Source: JACKBC01 sp041391125 (GTDB taxonomy: Bacteria > Chloroflexota > Anaerolineae > Caldilineales > Caldilineaceae). Taken from it: a stretch of 64,000 bases of DNA. Positions 56,060-63,986 of this stretch are shown here, in pieces. Location of the stretch: NCBI GenBank assembly GCA_041391125.1, contig JAWKON010000037.1:20753-84752 (forward strand). The letters run 5' to 3'. Under the pieces are notes generated by a model that saw nothing but the letters and a program-made list of their open reading frames with translations, had not been told where the DNA came from and ran no database searches. Position numbers and translations under genes: made by a program. Position 1 is the stretch's first letter. Every line of letters begins with the position of its first letter.

Positions 56060-56205
56060 GTCTGTGTTAAGTATAGGTCTTTTGCTGGTCATAAACGAGG
56101 GGTCTTTTCTAACAAGGAGGGCGAAAATTCTATAAAAATGGCGGTGCGCGGATAGAGTTTGGGCAGGTGACACTCTTGAATGAGTGAAACCGCTGCCGCT
56201 GTTCC

Positions 56206-56240
56206 CTGAGCCTGTCGAAGGGAGCAGCGGCAGCGGTTTG
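56206..56240. repeat. REP-like palindrome
   Basis: CCCTGAGCCTGTCGAAGGGA, flanked by complementary CCGCTGC/GCAGCGG. It lies just beyond the array terminator. Confidence 0.55.
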
Positions 56241-56247
56241 TCTGCAA

Positions 56248-56292
56248 ATAAAAAAGGAGGAGTCGCTTGTGGCGGCCTCCCCCTTTTACGGG
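56248..56292 (-). terminator. Rho-independent terminator of the peptide array
   Basis: On the minus strand, AAAAGGGGGAG pairs with CTCCTCCTTTT around a GC-rich loop and is followed by T6. It is nearly identical to the terminator after the orphan peptide gene at 558-597. Confidence 0.85.
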
Positions 56293-56316
56293 TGGTATTC
56301 AGTTTTGGGGTGCGCA

Positions 56317-56468
56317 TTAGAAGCAAATGCGATAGTACTTGATGCAAGGATAGGCGACGGTGACGAACCAGATTTTCTTGTAGCAGGTGCCGACGTAAGG
56401 GACGTAGAGGCAGAACATTTCCAGGCGTTCTTCGAGCTGTTCCATCAGAAATCATTCTTGTTCAACAT
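56317..56468 (-). pseudogene. Array peptide copy 5 (last), one-base deletion after codon 7
   Basis: Starts MLNKNDF like the others, but one G is missing (TTTCTGATGG instead of TTTCTCGATGG), giving TGA as codon 8. The TGA overlaps an ATG (TGATG) that re-enters the normal frame at Met9, so MEQLEERLEM and the full Cys core could still be made by re-initiation. The core has Leu21. Confidence 0.7.
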
Positions 56469-56533
56469 GGTTGGGTTCCTTTCAATTTTGTGAATTTGTC
56501 AGTCAGTTGATTTGTTGATTGATGTAGTTCAGT

Positions 56534-56686
56534 TTAGAAGCAAATGCGATAGTACTTGATGCAAGGATAGGCGACGGTGACGAACCAGATTTTCTTGTAG
56601 CAGGTGCCGACGTAGGGGACGTAGAGGCAGAACATTTCCAGGCGTTCTTCGAGCTGTTCCATCGAGAAATCATTCTTGTTCAACAT
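56534..56686 (-). CDS. Array peptide copy 4 (50 aa, Cys-rich precursor-like)
   Basis: Leader MLNKNDFSMEQLEERLEMF, then the core from Cys20 to Phe50 with Cys at 20, 29, 42 and 49. Leu at 21. AAAGGA with 8-nt spacer. Unlike the other copies it uses CCC for Pro24. Confidence 0.85.
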   Translation of the reverse strand: MLNKNDFSMEQLEERLEMFCLYVPYVGTCYKKIWFVTVAYPCIKYYRICF

Positions 56687-56751
56687 GGTTGGGTTCCTTT
56701 CAATTTTGTGAATTTGTCAGTCAGTTGATTTGTTGATTGATATAGTTCAGT

Positions 56752-56904
56752 TTAGAAGCAAATGCGATAGTACTTGATGCAAGGATAGGCGACGGTGACG
56801 AACCAGATTTTCTTGTAGCAGGTGCCGACGTAAGGGACGTAGACGCAGAACATTTCCAGGCGTTCTTCGAGCTGTTCCATCGAGAAATCATTCTTGTTCA
56901 ACAT
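56752..56904 (-). CDS. Array peptide copy 3 (50 aa, Cys-rich precursor-like)
   Basis: Same leader and four Cys as copy 4, with Val at residue 21. The core contains VPYVGTCYKKIWFVTV and ends YYRICF. No Gly-Gly processing site and no known bacteriocin motif. Confidence 0.85.
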   Translation of the reverse strand: MLNKNDFSMEQLEERLEMFCVYVPYVGTCYKKIWFVTVAYPCIKYYRICF

Positions 56905-56969
56905 GGTTGGGTTCCTTTCAATTTTGTGAATTTGTCAGTCAGTTGATTTGTTGATTGATATAGTTCAGT

Positions 56970-57122
56970 TTAGAAGCAAATGCGATAGTACTTGATGCAA
57001 GGATAGGCGACGGTGACGAACCAGATTTTCTTGTAGCAGGTGCCGACGTAAGGGACGTAGAGGCAGAACATTTCCAGGCGTTCTTCGAGCTGTTCCATCG
57101 AGAAATCATTCTTGTTCAACAT
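56970..57122 (-). CDS. Array peptide copy 2 (50 aa, Cys-rich precursor-like)
   Basis: Identical in protein sequence to copy 4 (Leu21). Preceded by the standard 65-bp spacer and AAAGGA ribosome site. Confidence 0.85.
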   Translation of the reverse strand: MLNKNDFSMEQLEERLEMFCLYVPYVGTCYKKIWFVTVAYPCIKYYRICF

Positions 57123-57187
57123 GGTTGGGTTCCTTTCAATTTTGTGAATTTGTCAGTCAGTTGATTTGTTGATTGATATAGTTCAGT

Positions 57188-57340
57188 TTAGAAGCAAATG
57201 CGATAGTACTTAATGCAAGGATAGGCGACGGTGACGAACCAGATTTTCTTGTAGCAGGTGCCGACGTAAGGGACGTAGACGCAGAACATTTCCAGGCGTT
57301 CTTCGAGCTGTTCCATCGAGAAATCATTCTTGTTCAACAT
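57188..57340 (-). CDS. Array peptide copy 1 (first; 50 aa, Cys-rich precursor-like)
   Basis: First gene of the array, nearest the promoter region. Val at residue 21 and a synonymous ATT for Ile43. The acidic helix of the leader (EQLEERLE) is of the sort bound by RRE domains. The core is rich in Tyr, Trp and Phe, basic near residues 31-32 and 44-47, and has four Cys. Expected product: a small membrane-active or disulfide-bonded exported peptide (inference). Confidence 0.85.
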   Translation of the reverse strand: MLNKNDFSMEQLEERLEMFCVYVPYVGTCYKKIWFVTVAYPCIKYYRICF

Positions 57341-57399
57341 GGTTGGGTTCCTTTCAATTTTGTGAATTTGTTGGTTGGTAGAGCGTTTATTTGTTGTTC

Positions 57400-57545
57400 A
57401 GCAGTGGGGTTGTGATGTTGGCTGCTGTTTCTTTTTTGTTGTCTGCTGTGTCCTAATTGTACCCTGCCGCCGCCCCGAATAGTAGGCTTGCTTTCTAATA
57501 CTTTGGTGATTTTTCCTGAAATTTTGTGCATCTTTTGATAGAAAT
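57400..57545 (-). promoter_or_regulatory. Conserved upstream region of the peptide array
   Basis: Shares TTTCTATCAAAAGATGCACA, TTAGAAAGCAAGCCTAC and TACAATT.GGACACAGCAG with 831-975. A short frame (MHKISGKITKVLESKPT here, MHKVSGKSIKVLESKPT there) also exists in both, but DNA is conserved at least as well as protein, so a promoter/regulator region is preferred. Confidence 0.55.
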
Positions 57546-57565
57546 AGGCAATTTGACATAAAAAA

Positions 57566-57634
57566 GATCAACAGATTACGCAGATTTCACAGATTATTTC
57601 TTCTAATCTGTGCAATCTGCGTAATCTGTTGATC
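57566..57634. terminator. Long hairpin between FHA gene and peptide array
   Basis: GATCAACAGATTACGCAGAT and ATCTGCGTAATCTGTTGATC are complementary across a nearly 30-bp stem. It probably insulates the array promoter from the upstream FHA gene on the same strand. It belongs to the hairpin family also seen at 16485. Confidence 0.7.
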
Positions 57635-57714
57635 AAAAAGTAGTTGAAGATTTGCTGAGACGAGGTAGCGAGTCGCCGCTGGGAGGTGGGGAAATAGAGG
57701 CTTAAATCGTTGTT

Positions 57715-58761
57715 TCAGTCGCTGGAATTGGACTTTTCACTCTGAAGCTGCAGCTCGTATGCCACTTCGCCAAAGCTGATCAGGTCGTTGTGACGCAGCA
57801 GCAGCTCTTCGCCAGGGTTGAGACGCTTCCAGTTGAGAAAGGTGCCGGCGCTGCTGCCATTGTCGCGCAGATAGAGCCGGTCATCGCGCTGAATCATGAC
57901 GGCGTGTTCGCGCGAGACGCGCGGGTCGTTGATGACCACCGTGTTATTTTTGCTGTGGCGACCAATGTGGATCTGCCGCCGTTCGCCGGACGCCGGAATG
58001 AGGCTGTATATTGGCAGCTCTCTGGGCAAGTTGGGATCGCTGGTGGCGCGAACAAGACGCCCAATCAGCGGGCGCTCTACTTCACGGACGCGATAGGTGG
58101 CTTCGTCATCTTCCGGGCGCTGCGGAATCATGGTGAGTTCATCACTCAAATCCTCTTCATCATCCCAGAATGATGTGCTCTTGGGGGGAGGCGTCTGTAC
58201 AGTTTTGGGGCGCGTCGGCAGGTCCGCCGTATTGCCAAACTGAGGCTCTTCTCGAGAGGGTCTTTTGCCCGCCGGGCTCGATGAAGCCGGCGGTCTTGAC
58301 TTCGACGGTTGCGCGGCGGCAGGTTTGTGCCCAGCCGGTGGATTCTGCGTCGCCGTGGAGGGCTGGCGGCGCTTGCTGTCCACAGATTGCCCGTCATCAT
58401 AGAGATCAAAATGCGGATTGCCCACGACTGCGCTTTGATCGGCGCGGCGCTGTTTGCGGCGGCTGGCCCGGCGTTCACTATATATTAAGTAGCCAATGAG
58501 CAGCAGCAACACAGGCAAGCTCCATACCAGCACGGCCCGCGGCGCCGAAACTTGCAGCCCTGGAATCGTTACGCTATCCGCCGCATTGGTTTCACCATCC
58601 GTCGTCTGCGCATAAATGGCCGGATCGGCTGGCGCATCTAGCAGGTGGCTCGGGGCAGGCGGTGCGGATTGCGCTGCTGCCCGCTGCCAGCCCGCCGCGC
58701 CCAGCGCCGCCAGAGTCATAATTATGATGCACATGCCGCAAATCAAGCGATAAATATTCAT
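57715..58761 (-). CDS. Membrane-anchored FHA-domain protein
   Basis: 348 aa from ATG 58761. Signal/membrane start (~1-30), a second helix (~78-97, VLVWSLPVLLLLIGYLIYS), a long disordered Pro/Ser/Arg linker (~100-225), then a C-terminal FHA domain: IHIGRHSKNNTVVINDPRVS, REHAVMI, RLYLRDNGSSAGTFLNWKRL, all key residues present. FHA domains bind phosphothreonine, so a Ser/Thr-kinase-linked role is likely. The kinase is not in the window. Confidence 0.85.
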   Translation of the reverse strand: MNIYRLICGMCIIIMTLAALGAAGWQRAAAQSAPPAPSHLLDAPADPAIYAQTTDGETNAADSVTIPGLQVSAPRAVLVWSLPVLLLLIGYLIYSERRASRRKQRRADQSAVVGNPHFDLYDDGQSVDSKRRQPSTATQNPPAGHKPAAAQPSKSRPPASSSPAGKRPSREEPQFGNTADLPTRPKTVQTPPPKSTSFWDDEEDLSDELTMIPQRPEDDEATYRVREVERPLIGRLVRATSDPNLPRELPIYSLIPASGERRQIHIGRHSKNNTVVINDPRVSREHAVMIQRDDRLYLRDNGSSAGTFLNWKRLNPGEELLLRHNDLISFGEVAYELQLQSEKSNSSD

Positions 58762-59294
58762 CAACAGAACCTTGGCCAGAACAGGATTGGAAAATAATCA
58801 ACTATCGGCACACAGTATAACACAACACCCGTTTTTCGGGATAGCAAAACCTGATGCGGGGAGCCATTCGCTTAGAGGGCGAGATGGCCGACGATATGAC
58901 CAGAGCTGTCAGGTTCGGCGCTATCGGATATAGAAAGTGTGCGCGGTACATGTGGCTGCACCGGTTAACCCGAACCTGGCAGCTCTCACCGACGCATGTA
59001 TCAGCGTGCGCCACCAAAGGAAAGTGTACCCCTAACGCGGGATACATTTCAGGATTGGGGCCACTGCCTTCCTGGCCCAACCAGCCACCGCTTACGCCTG
59101 GCCAGTTGCCTGGCCAGGTGGCCAGGCGTTCGATTATCCGAGTGGCCAGCCCACAACTGGCCGCGGGTCTGATCTGAATTTGGGGAAATGACCTTATAGT
59201 TGAGAGGAATATGCAGCAGCAAATTCACACGCACGGGCGGCGCCCGTTGGCAAGTATTTGTAGGATGCAATGCTCAGAAAAGAGGAGTGACTCA
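58762..59294. other. Intergenic region with TGGCCAGG repeats
   Basis: GCCTGGCCAGTTGCCTGGCC and GGTGGCCAGGC at about 59096-59128 form overlapping palindromes. An open frame here (58854-59177) has no ribosome site or motif. Nothing else supported. Confidence 0.55.
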
Positions 59295-59792
59295 ATGATA
59301 ACGCAGCGCAGGACAATGGCCGGCATGATTTTGCTGGCGCTGCTGGCGATGGCTGTGCTGGGGGCTTGCGCCGGCTCGGCATCGACAGCAGACTCGACGG
59401 GCCAGGATGGCGCACCTGTAGTCACCGTTTACAAGTCGCCCACCTGAGGATGCTGTGGCGACTGGGTAGCGTACTTGCAGAAAAATGGCTTTACCGTACA
59501 GGCGCAGAATGTAGCAGACCTCGCCTCCGTAAAGACCGAACATCAAGTACCCATGGAACTCCAGTCTTGCCATACGGCCATCGTGGATGGCTACGTTGTT
59601 GAAGGACATGTACCCGTTGCTGAGATCAACCGCCTGCTGTCCGAGCGACCGGACATTGCGGGCATTGCCGTACCGGGTATGCCCATTGGGTCACCCGGCA
59701 TGGAAGTGGCGGGATACGACCCCGAGCCGTTTGACGTGATCGCTTTTGATCATTCTGGCCATAGGCAAGTCTTCGCTAGTTATGACAAGTAA
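59295..59792 (+). CDS. DUF411 metal-binding protein with UGA at the first Cys of the CxCC motif
   Basis: 165 codons plus stop. ATG 59295 opens a lipoprotein-like signal (AGMILLALLAMAVLGACAGS). The frame reads VVTVYKSPT, then TGA (59445-59447), then GCCGDWVAYLQKNGFTV and the rest of a normal DUF411 protein: HQVPMELQSCHTAIVDGYVV, EGHVPVAEINRLLSERPDI, AVPGMPIGSPGMEV. In this family the residue after KSPT is Cys (motif CGCC), so TGA replaces TGC or TGT. Options are selenocysteine, a nonsense mutation or a sequencing error. By eye no convincing SECIS hairpin follows. DUF411 proteins are associated with copper and other metals; here it precedes an SQR gene. Confidence 0.8.
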
Positions 59793-59870
59793 TGCCAACT
59801 GCGGTTGTAATAGCCAAATGGCATCAGCGCCGCATTGGCTTACCCGTTGTGCACACAGAGGAGTGCAACT

Positions 59871-61064
59871 ATGAAAAATCACTACGAAGTTTTAATTGTT
59901 GGCGGCGGCACGGGCGGCATCACCGTGGCCGCCCAGCTTCGACATAAAGCCAATCCGCCCGAAATGGCCATCATCGAGCCATCGACAAAACATTACTATC
60001 AGCCCATTTGGACGCTGGTGGGCGGTGGTGTAGTTCCCAAAGAAGTTTCCGAACGCGATGAGGCGGATTACATCCCCGCCGGCGTCGACTGGATCCCGGA
60101 CGCAGTTGAGTCGTTCGACCCCGACAACAATCAGGTTACGACGCGTGGCGGCCGCACCATTGGCTACGATTATCTGGTGGTGGCCGCGGGCATCCAGATC
60201 GATTGGGGCAAGATCCCCGGTTTGCAAGAAGCGGTGGGCAAACCGGGAACAGGCGTTTGCAGCAACTATGATTACGATACCGTCGAATCAACCTGGGAGA
60301 ATATTCGCAACTTTAAAGGCGGTACGGCCATCTTCACCATGCCGGGAACGCCCATCAAGTGTGGCGGCGCGCCGCAGAAAATCCTTTATCTGGCCGAAGA
60401 TTACTTCCGTCAGCACGGCGTGCGCGACAAAAGCACGGTTATCTTCGCTTCAGCGGGCGAGCGCATTTTTGGCGTGGAGAAATATCGCAAAACGTTGGAA
60501 GGCGTGGTGGCGCGCAAGGGCATTGAAACAAGGTTCAAACACGACCTGATTGCCCTGCATCCCGAAAAGAAAGAAGCCGTTTTCAAAAAGGTGGGTACAG
60601 AGGAAACGGTGACCCTGCACTACGACATGATCCACGTGACGCCGCCCATGAGCGCGCCCGACTTTATCAAGCACAGCCCGTTGGCCAATGCGGACGGCTG
60701 GGTGGATGTGGACAAATTCACGCTGCGCCACGTGCGCTATCCCAATGTCTTTGCGCTGGGCGACGCCAGCAGCCTGCCCACCTCCAAAACGGGCGCGGCC
60801 ATCCGCAAAGAGGCGCCCGTGCTGGTCAAAAATCTGATGGCCGTGCGCAAAGGCGCGGCGCCGGCCGCCCAATATCACGGCTACACGTCGTGCCCGGTGG
60901 TCACCGGCTACGGCTCGCTGGTGCTGGCCGAGTTCGACTATGACGGCAACCCGGACGAGACCTTCCCCTTTGACCAAGCCAGGGAGCGCCGCAGCATGTA
61001 CTTGATGAAAAAGTATGCGCTGCCCGCCATGTATTGGCACGGCATGTTGCGCGGGCGGGCGTAA
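59871..61064 (+). CDS. sqr: Sulfide:quinone oxidoreductase, type II (SQRDL-like)
   Basis: 397 aa. N-terminal FAD-binding VLIVGGGTGGITVAAQLR, then STKHYYQPIWTLVGGG. The two redox cysteines are in GTPIKCGGAPQK (Cys164) and HGYTSCPVV (Cys341), as in the SQRDL/HMT2 group; VFALGDASSLPTSKTGAAIR is the C-terminal FAD loop. It oxidises sulfide and passes electrons to quinone at the membrane. GAGG (AGAGGAGTGCAACT) precedes ATG 59871. It is 78 bp from the DUF411 gene and probably co-transcribed with it. Confidence 0.9.
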   Translation: MKNHYEVLIVGGGTGGITVAAQLRHKANPPEMAIIEPSTKHYYQPIWTLVGGGVVPKEVSERDEADYIPAGVDWIPDAVESFDPDNNQVTTRGGRTIGYDYLVVAAGIQIDWGKIPGLQEAVGKPGTGVCSNYDYDTVESTWENIRNFKGGTAIFTMPGTPIKCGGAPQKILYLAEDYFRQHGVRDKSTVIFASAGERIFGVEKYRKTLEGVVARKGIETRFKHDLIALHPEKKEAVFKKVGTEETVTLHYDMIHVTPPMSAPDFIKHSPLANADGWVDVDKFTLRHVRYPNVFALGDASSLPTSKTGAAIRKEAPVLVKNLMAVRKGAAPAAQYHGYTSCPVVTGYGSLVLAEFDYDGNPDETFPFDQARERRSMYLMKKYALPAMYWHGMLRGRA

Positions 61065-61364
61065 ATAAGCCCATAGTGGGACAGTAGGACAGTAACTCAG
61101 TGGGACAGTTTCAGTCACTGTCCTACTGAACTACTGCTTTACTTCCGCCGCTATATATTAGCTATTTCTGCCTTTCTGACAAAAGACAATTTGTGATCCC
61201 CAAAGCCTCCTCTAAATGAGTGAGGCTTTTTTATTATCATCATAGCCCCCCAGCCAGCCAGTGTCCGACCTATCCGAGTGACGGATGCCGCTTGTACGCG
61301 TCTGGTGTAAGCTAATTTCTAGAGCTGTTATGTACAACGCAAACATAGACAAAAGGAGCGGCAC
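61065..61364. other. Intergenic region with repeat hairpin and terminator
   Basis: Short repeats (GTGGGACAGTAGGACAGTAA and a complementary CACTGTCCTACTG) lie at 61077-61135, related to 53310-53475. Then the terminator at 61202-61233. No gene seen. Confidence 0.65.
61202..61233 (+). terminator. Rho-independent terminator after sqr
   Basis: AAAGCCTC and GAGGCTTT pair around CTCTAAATGAGT and are followed by T6. Confidence 0.8.
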
Positions 61365-63794
61365 ATGAACAAATCTCAATCTTATGTGCGCTGGTTTGAT
61401 ACGCTAACCGTGGCCGATGTGCCCATTGTGGGCGGCAAGAATGCCTCGCTCGGCGAAATGGTGCGCGCGATGAGCGCGGATGGCATCCGCGTGCCGAACG
61501 GCTTTGCCACCACGGCCGCGGCCTATTGGGCCGTGTTGGAAGCCAACGACCTGAAGGACAAAATCAAAGACACATTGGCGCTCTGGAAACGCGGCCTCAT
61601 TACGCTGCAAGATGCCGGCCGCGCCATTCGCAGCATGTTGCGCGAGGCCACGCTGCCGGATGAATTAAGCGCCCAAATCTTGGAAGCTTATCACCAGTTG
61701 AGCCGCCAATATGGCAAGCGCGATGTGGATGTGGCCGTGCGCAGCAGCGCTACCGCCGAAGACCTGCCCACGGCCAGCTTTGCCGGCCAGCAGGAAACGT
61801 TTCTCAACGTGCATAGTGATGGCGAAGTGCTGGAGGCATGTCGCAACTGTTACGCCTCGCTCTTTACCGACCGCGCCATCACCTATCGCGAAGAGCAGGG
61901 CTTTGACCACATGCAGGTCGCGCTCTCCATTGGCATCCAGAAAATGGTGCGCGCCGACAAAGCCAGCTCGGGCGTTATGTTCACCATTGATACAGAGACC
62001 GGCTTTCCCAACGCCGTGGTGATCAACGGGGCGTGGGGGCTGGCGAAAATGTGGTGCAGGGCGGTGAATCCCGATGAATTCACCATTTACAAACCGCTGC
62101 TGAGCGACCCCCACTTTATGCCCATCATCCAAAAAGAGCTGGGCGCCAAAGAGCAGAAGATGGTCTACGCGGTGGGCGGCAGCCGCGCCGTGAAAAACGT
62201 GGCCACCACCAAAGAAGAGCAGCGCATGTTTGTGCTCAATGATGCGGAAATTGTGCAACTGGGCCGCTGGGCCTGCGCCATTGAAAAGCATTACGGGCGC
62301 CCCATGGATATCGAATGGGCCAAGGATGGCGACACCGGCGACCTCTTTATTGTGCAAGCCCGGCCCGAGACGGTGCAGTCGCAATTGGAGGCCAGCTCAC
62401 TCAAGACCTATACGCTCAAAGGAACGGACCAACGGCTGCTCACCGGCATGTCCGTTGGGCAGGCCATTGCCGCCGCCCCCGCCTGCGTCATCAAAAGCGC
62501 CGCCGATATTGCGCTCTTCCAGCCTGGCGCCATTCTGGTCACCGGCATGACCGACCCCGATTGGGTGCCGATTATGAAGCAGGCCGCCGGTATTATTACA
62601 GACTTTGGTGGACGCACATCCCACGCGGCCATTGTGAGCCGCGAGCTGGGCATTCCGGCCATTGTGGGCACCGGCGAAGCCACCCACGTGCTAAACAACG
62701 ACCAGGCGATTACGCTCTCTTGCGCCGAGGGCGACCACGGCTATGTGTACGACGGCATTCTGGATTTCGATGTACAGGTGCTGGATCTGGGCAACCTGCC
62801 CACACCGCGCACGCGGCTGATGATGAACATTGGCGACCCCGATGCGGCTTTCCGCTGGTGGCGCTTGCCGGCGCACGGCATTGGCCTGGCGCGCATGGAA
62901 TTCATCATCAACAACGCCATCAAGATTCACCCCATGGCGCTGGTGCGCTACGCAACGCTCCAGGATGAACATGCCAAACGCGAAATCGCCCGTCTGACCG
63001 CCGGTTATGCCGACAAGACCGAATACTTTGTGGACCACCTGGCGCTGGGGATTGCCAAAATCGCCGCCTCCCAATATCCGGAGCCGGTGATTGTGCGCAT
63101 GAGCGACTTTAAGACCAACGAGTACGCCAACCTGATTGGCGGACGCGAATTTGAGCCCGATGAAGAGAACCCCATGCTGGGCTTCCGCGGAGCGTCGCGT
63201 TATTACAGCCCACGCTATCGCGAAGGCTTTGCGCTGGAGTGCCGCGCCATCAAGCGCGTGCGCGAGGAAATTGGTCTAAGCAACGTGGTGGTGATGATCC
63301 CCTTCTGCCGCACGGTGGAGGAGGCGGATCAGGTGCTGGAGGTGATGGCGGAGAATGGTTTGCGGCGGGGGGAAAATGGGCTCAAGGTCTACGTCATGGC
63401 CGAGATTCCGTCCAACGTGATTCTGGCCACTGAGTTTGCCGAGCGCTTCGACGGCTTCTCGATTGGCAGCAACGACTTGACGCAACTGACCCTGGGCGTT
63501 GACCGCGACTCAGGCACGTTGACCGCGCTCTTTGATGAACGCAACCCGGCCATCATGCGCACCATCGAAATGCTGCTGGAAAAGGCCCACGCCGCCCATA
63601 CGCCGGTTGGCATCTGCGGCCAAGCCCCCAGCGACTATCCCGACTTTGCCGCCTTCCTGGTGGCCCACGGCATCGACTCCATCTCGCTCAACCCGGACAG
63701 CGTCATCAACGTGCTGCAGCGGGTAGCGGAAGAGGAGGCCAGCCACCGCATGGAGTTACCATCCGCGATGGCGACCCACACTGTGGCGGCTTAA
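61365..63794 (+). CDS. ppsA: Phosphoenolpyruvate synthase (pyruvate, water dikinase)
   Basis: 809 aa, full length. The N-terminal ATP/pyruvate-binding domain starts VPIVGGKNASLGEM and contains VAVRSSATAEDLPTASFAGQ and IDTETGFPNAVVINGAWGL. The swivelling domain carries the phosphorylated His420 in GGRTSHAAIVSRELGIPAIVG. The PEP-binding TIM barrel has AEIPSNVILATEFAERFDGF and the catalytic Cys751 in GICGQAPSD. It makes PEP from pyruvate and ATP for gluconeogenesis. AAAAGGAG with a 6-nt spacer precedes ATG 61365. It stands as its own unit after the sqr terminator. Confidence 0.95.
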   Translation: MNKSQSYVRWFDTLTVADVPIVGGKNASLGEMVRAMSADGIRVPNGFATTAAAYWAVLEANDLKDKIKDTLALWKRGLITLQDAGRAIRSMLREATLPDELSAQILEAYHQLSRQYGKRDVDVAVRSSATAEDLPTASFAGQQETFLNVHSDGEVLEACRNCYASLFTDRAITYREEQGFDHMQVALSIGIQKMVRADKASSGVMFTIDTETGFPNAVVINGAWGLAKMWCRAVNPDEFTIYKPLLSDPHFMPIIQKELGAKEQKMVYAVGGSRAVKNVATTKEEQRMFVLNDAEIVQLGRWACAIEKHYGRPMDIEWAKDGDTGDLFIVQARPETVQSQLEASSLKTYTLKGTDQRLLTGMSVGQAIAAAPACVIKSAADIALFQPGAILVTGMTDPDWVPIMKQAAGIITDFGGRTSHAAIVSRELGIPAIVGTGEATHVLNNDQAITLSCAEGDHGYVYDGILDFDVQVLDLGNLPTPRTRLMMNIGDPDAAFRWWRLPAHGIGLARMEFIINNAIKIHPMALVRYATLQDEHAKREIARLTAGYADKTEYFVDHLALGIAKIAASQYPEPVIVRMSDFKTNEYANLIGGREFEPDEENPMLGFRGASRYYSPRYREGFALECRAIKRVREEIGLSNVVVMIPFCRTVEEADQVLEVMAENGLRRGENGLKVYVMAEIPSNVILATEFAERFDGFSIGSNDLTQLTLGVDRDSGTLTALFDERNPAIMRTIEMLLEKAHAAHTPVGICGQAPSDYPDFAAFLVAHGIDSISLNPDSVINVLQRVAEEEASHRMELPSAMATHTVAA

Positions 63795-63882
63795 TTGTTG
63801 TGCCGTTTACATCAAAACGATCAATTCGTAGGTGCGGCATCCCTGTCCATAGGCATCAAGCGAAGGGGTATAGGCTAGTGGC

Positions 63883-63986
63883 GGTCGAGTAGGGGCGGCA
63901 GTTTGCCCCGTATCGAGACCAAACGGGTCTACCCGCTCACTCTGGTTTCGATACGGCTGCATACGGCCGCAGCCTACTCAACCGCC
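63883..63986. repeat. Dispersed palindromic element, full copy 2
   Basis: GGTCGAGTAG, GTATCGAGACC, TGGTTTCGATACG and CTACTCAACC occur in the same order as at 27749-27840, here in intergenic DNA after ppsA. Half copies lie at 25021-25064 and 35311-35356. Confidence 0.8.

Larger units (their letters stand above)
56317..57402 (-). repeat. Five-unit tandem repeat, 218-bp period, each unit a peptide gene
   Basis: Start codons lie at 57340, 57122, 56904, 56686 and 56468, exactly 218 bp apart. Each unit is a 153-bp gene plus a 65-bp spacer that holds GAAAGGAACCCAACC before the ATG. Units differ at only a few bases (Leu/Val at residue 21, synonymous changes, one deletion). There is no terminator between units, so one transcript probably carries all five. 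Confidence 0.95.

Noticed and set aside
49069..57340. Classical lanthipeptide, sactipeptide or double-glycine bacteriocin cluster
   Set aside because: No LanB/LanM/LanC, radical SAM or C39 peptidase-transporter is present, and the peptides lack a Gly-Gly site.
56317..57402. CRISPR-like array (regular 218-bp repeats)
   Set aside because: The whole unit is repeated with no unique spacers, and each unit is a start-to-stop peptide gene with its own ribosome site.
58854..59177. 107-aa frame in the gap before the DUF411 gene
   Set aside because: No ribosome site, no recognisable domain, and it runs through palindromic repeats.
59448..59520. SECIS element after the UGA
   Set aside because: Only weak 5-bp pairings (for example CUGUG with UGCAG) were found by eye, so no SECIS feature is annotated; the question is left open in the findings.
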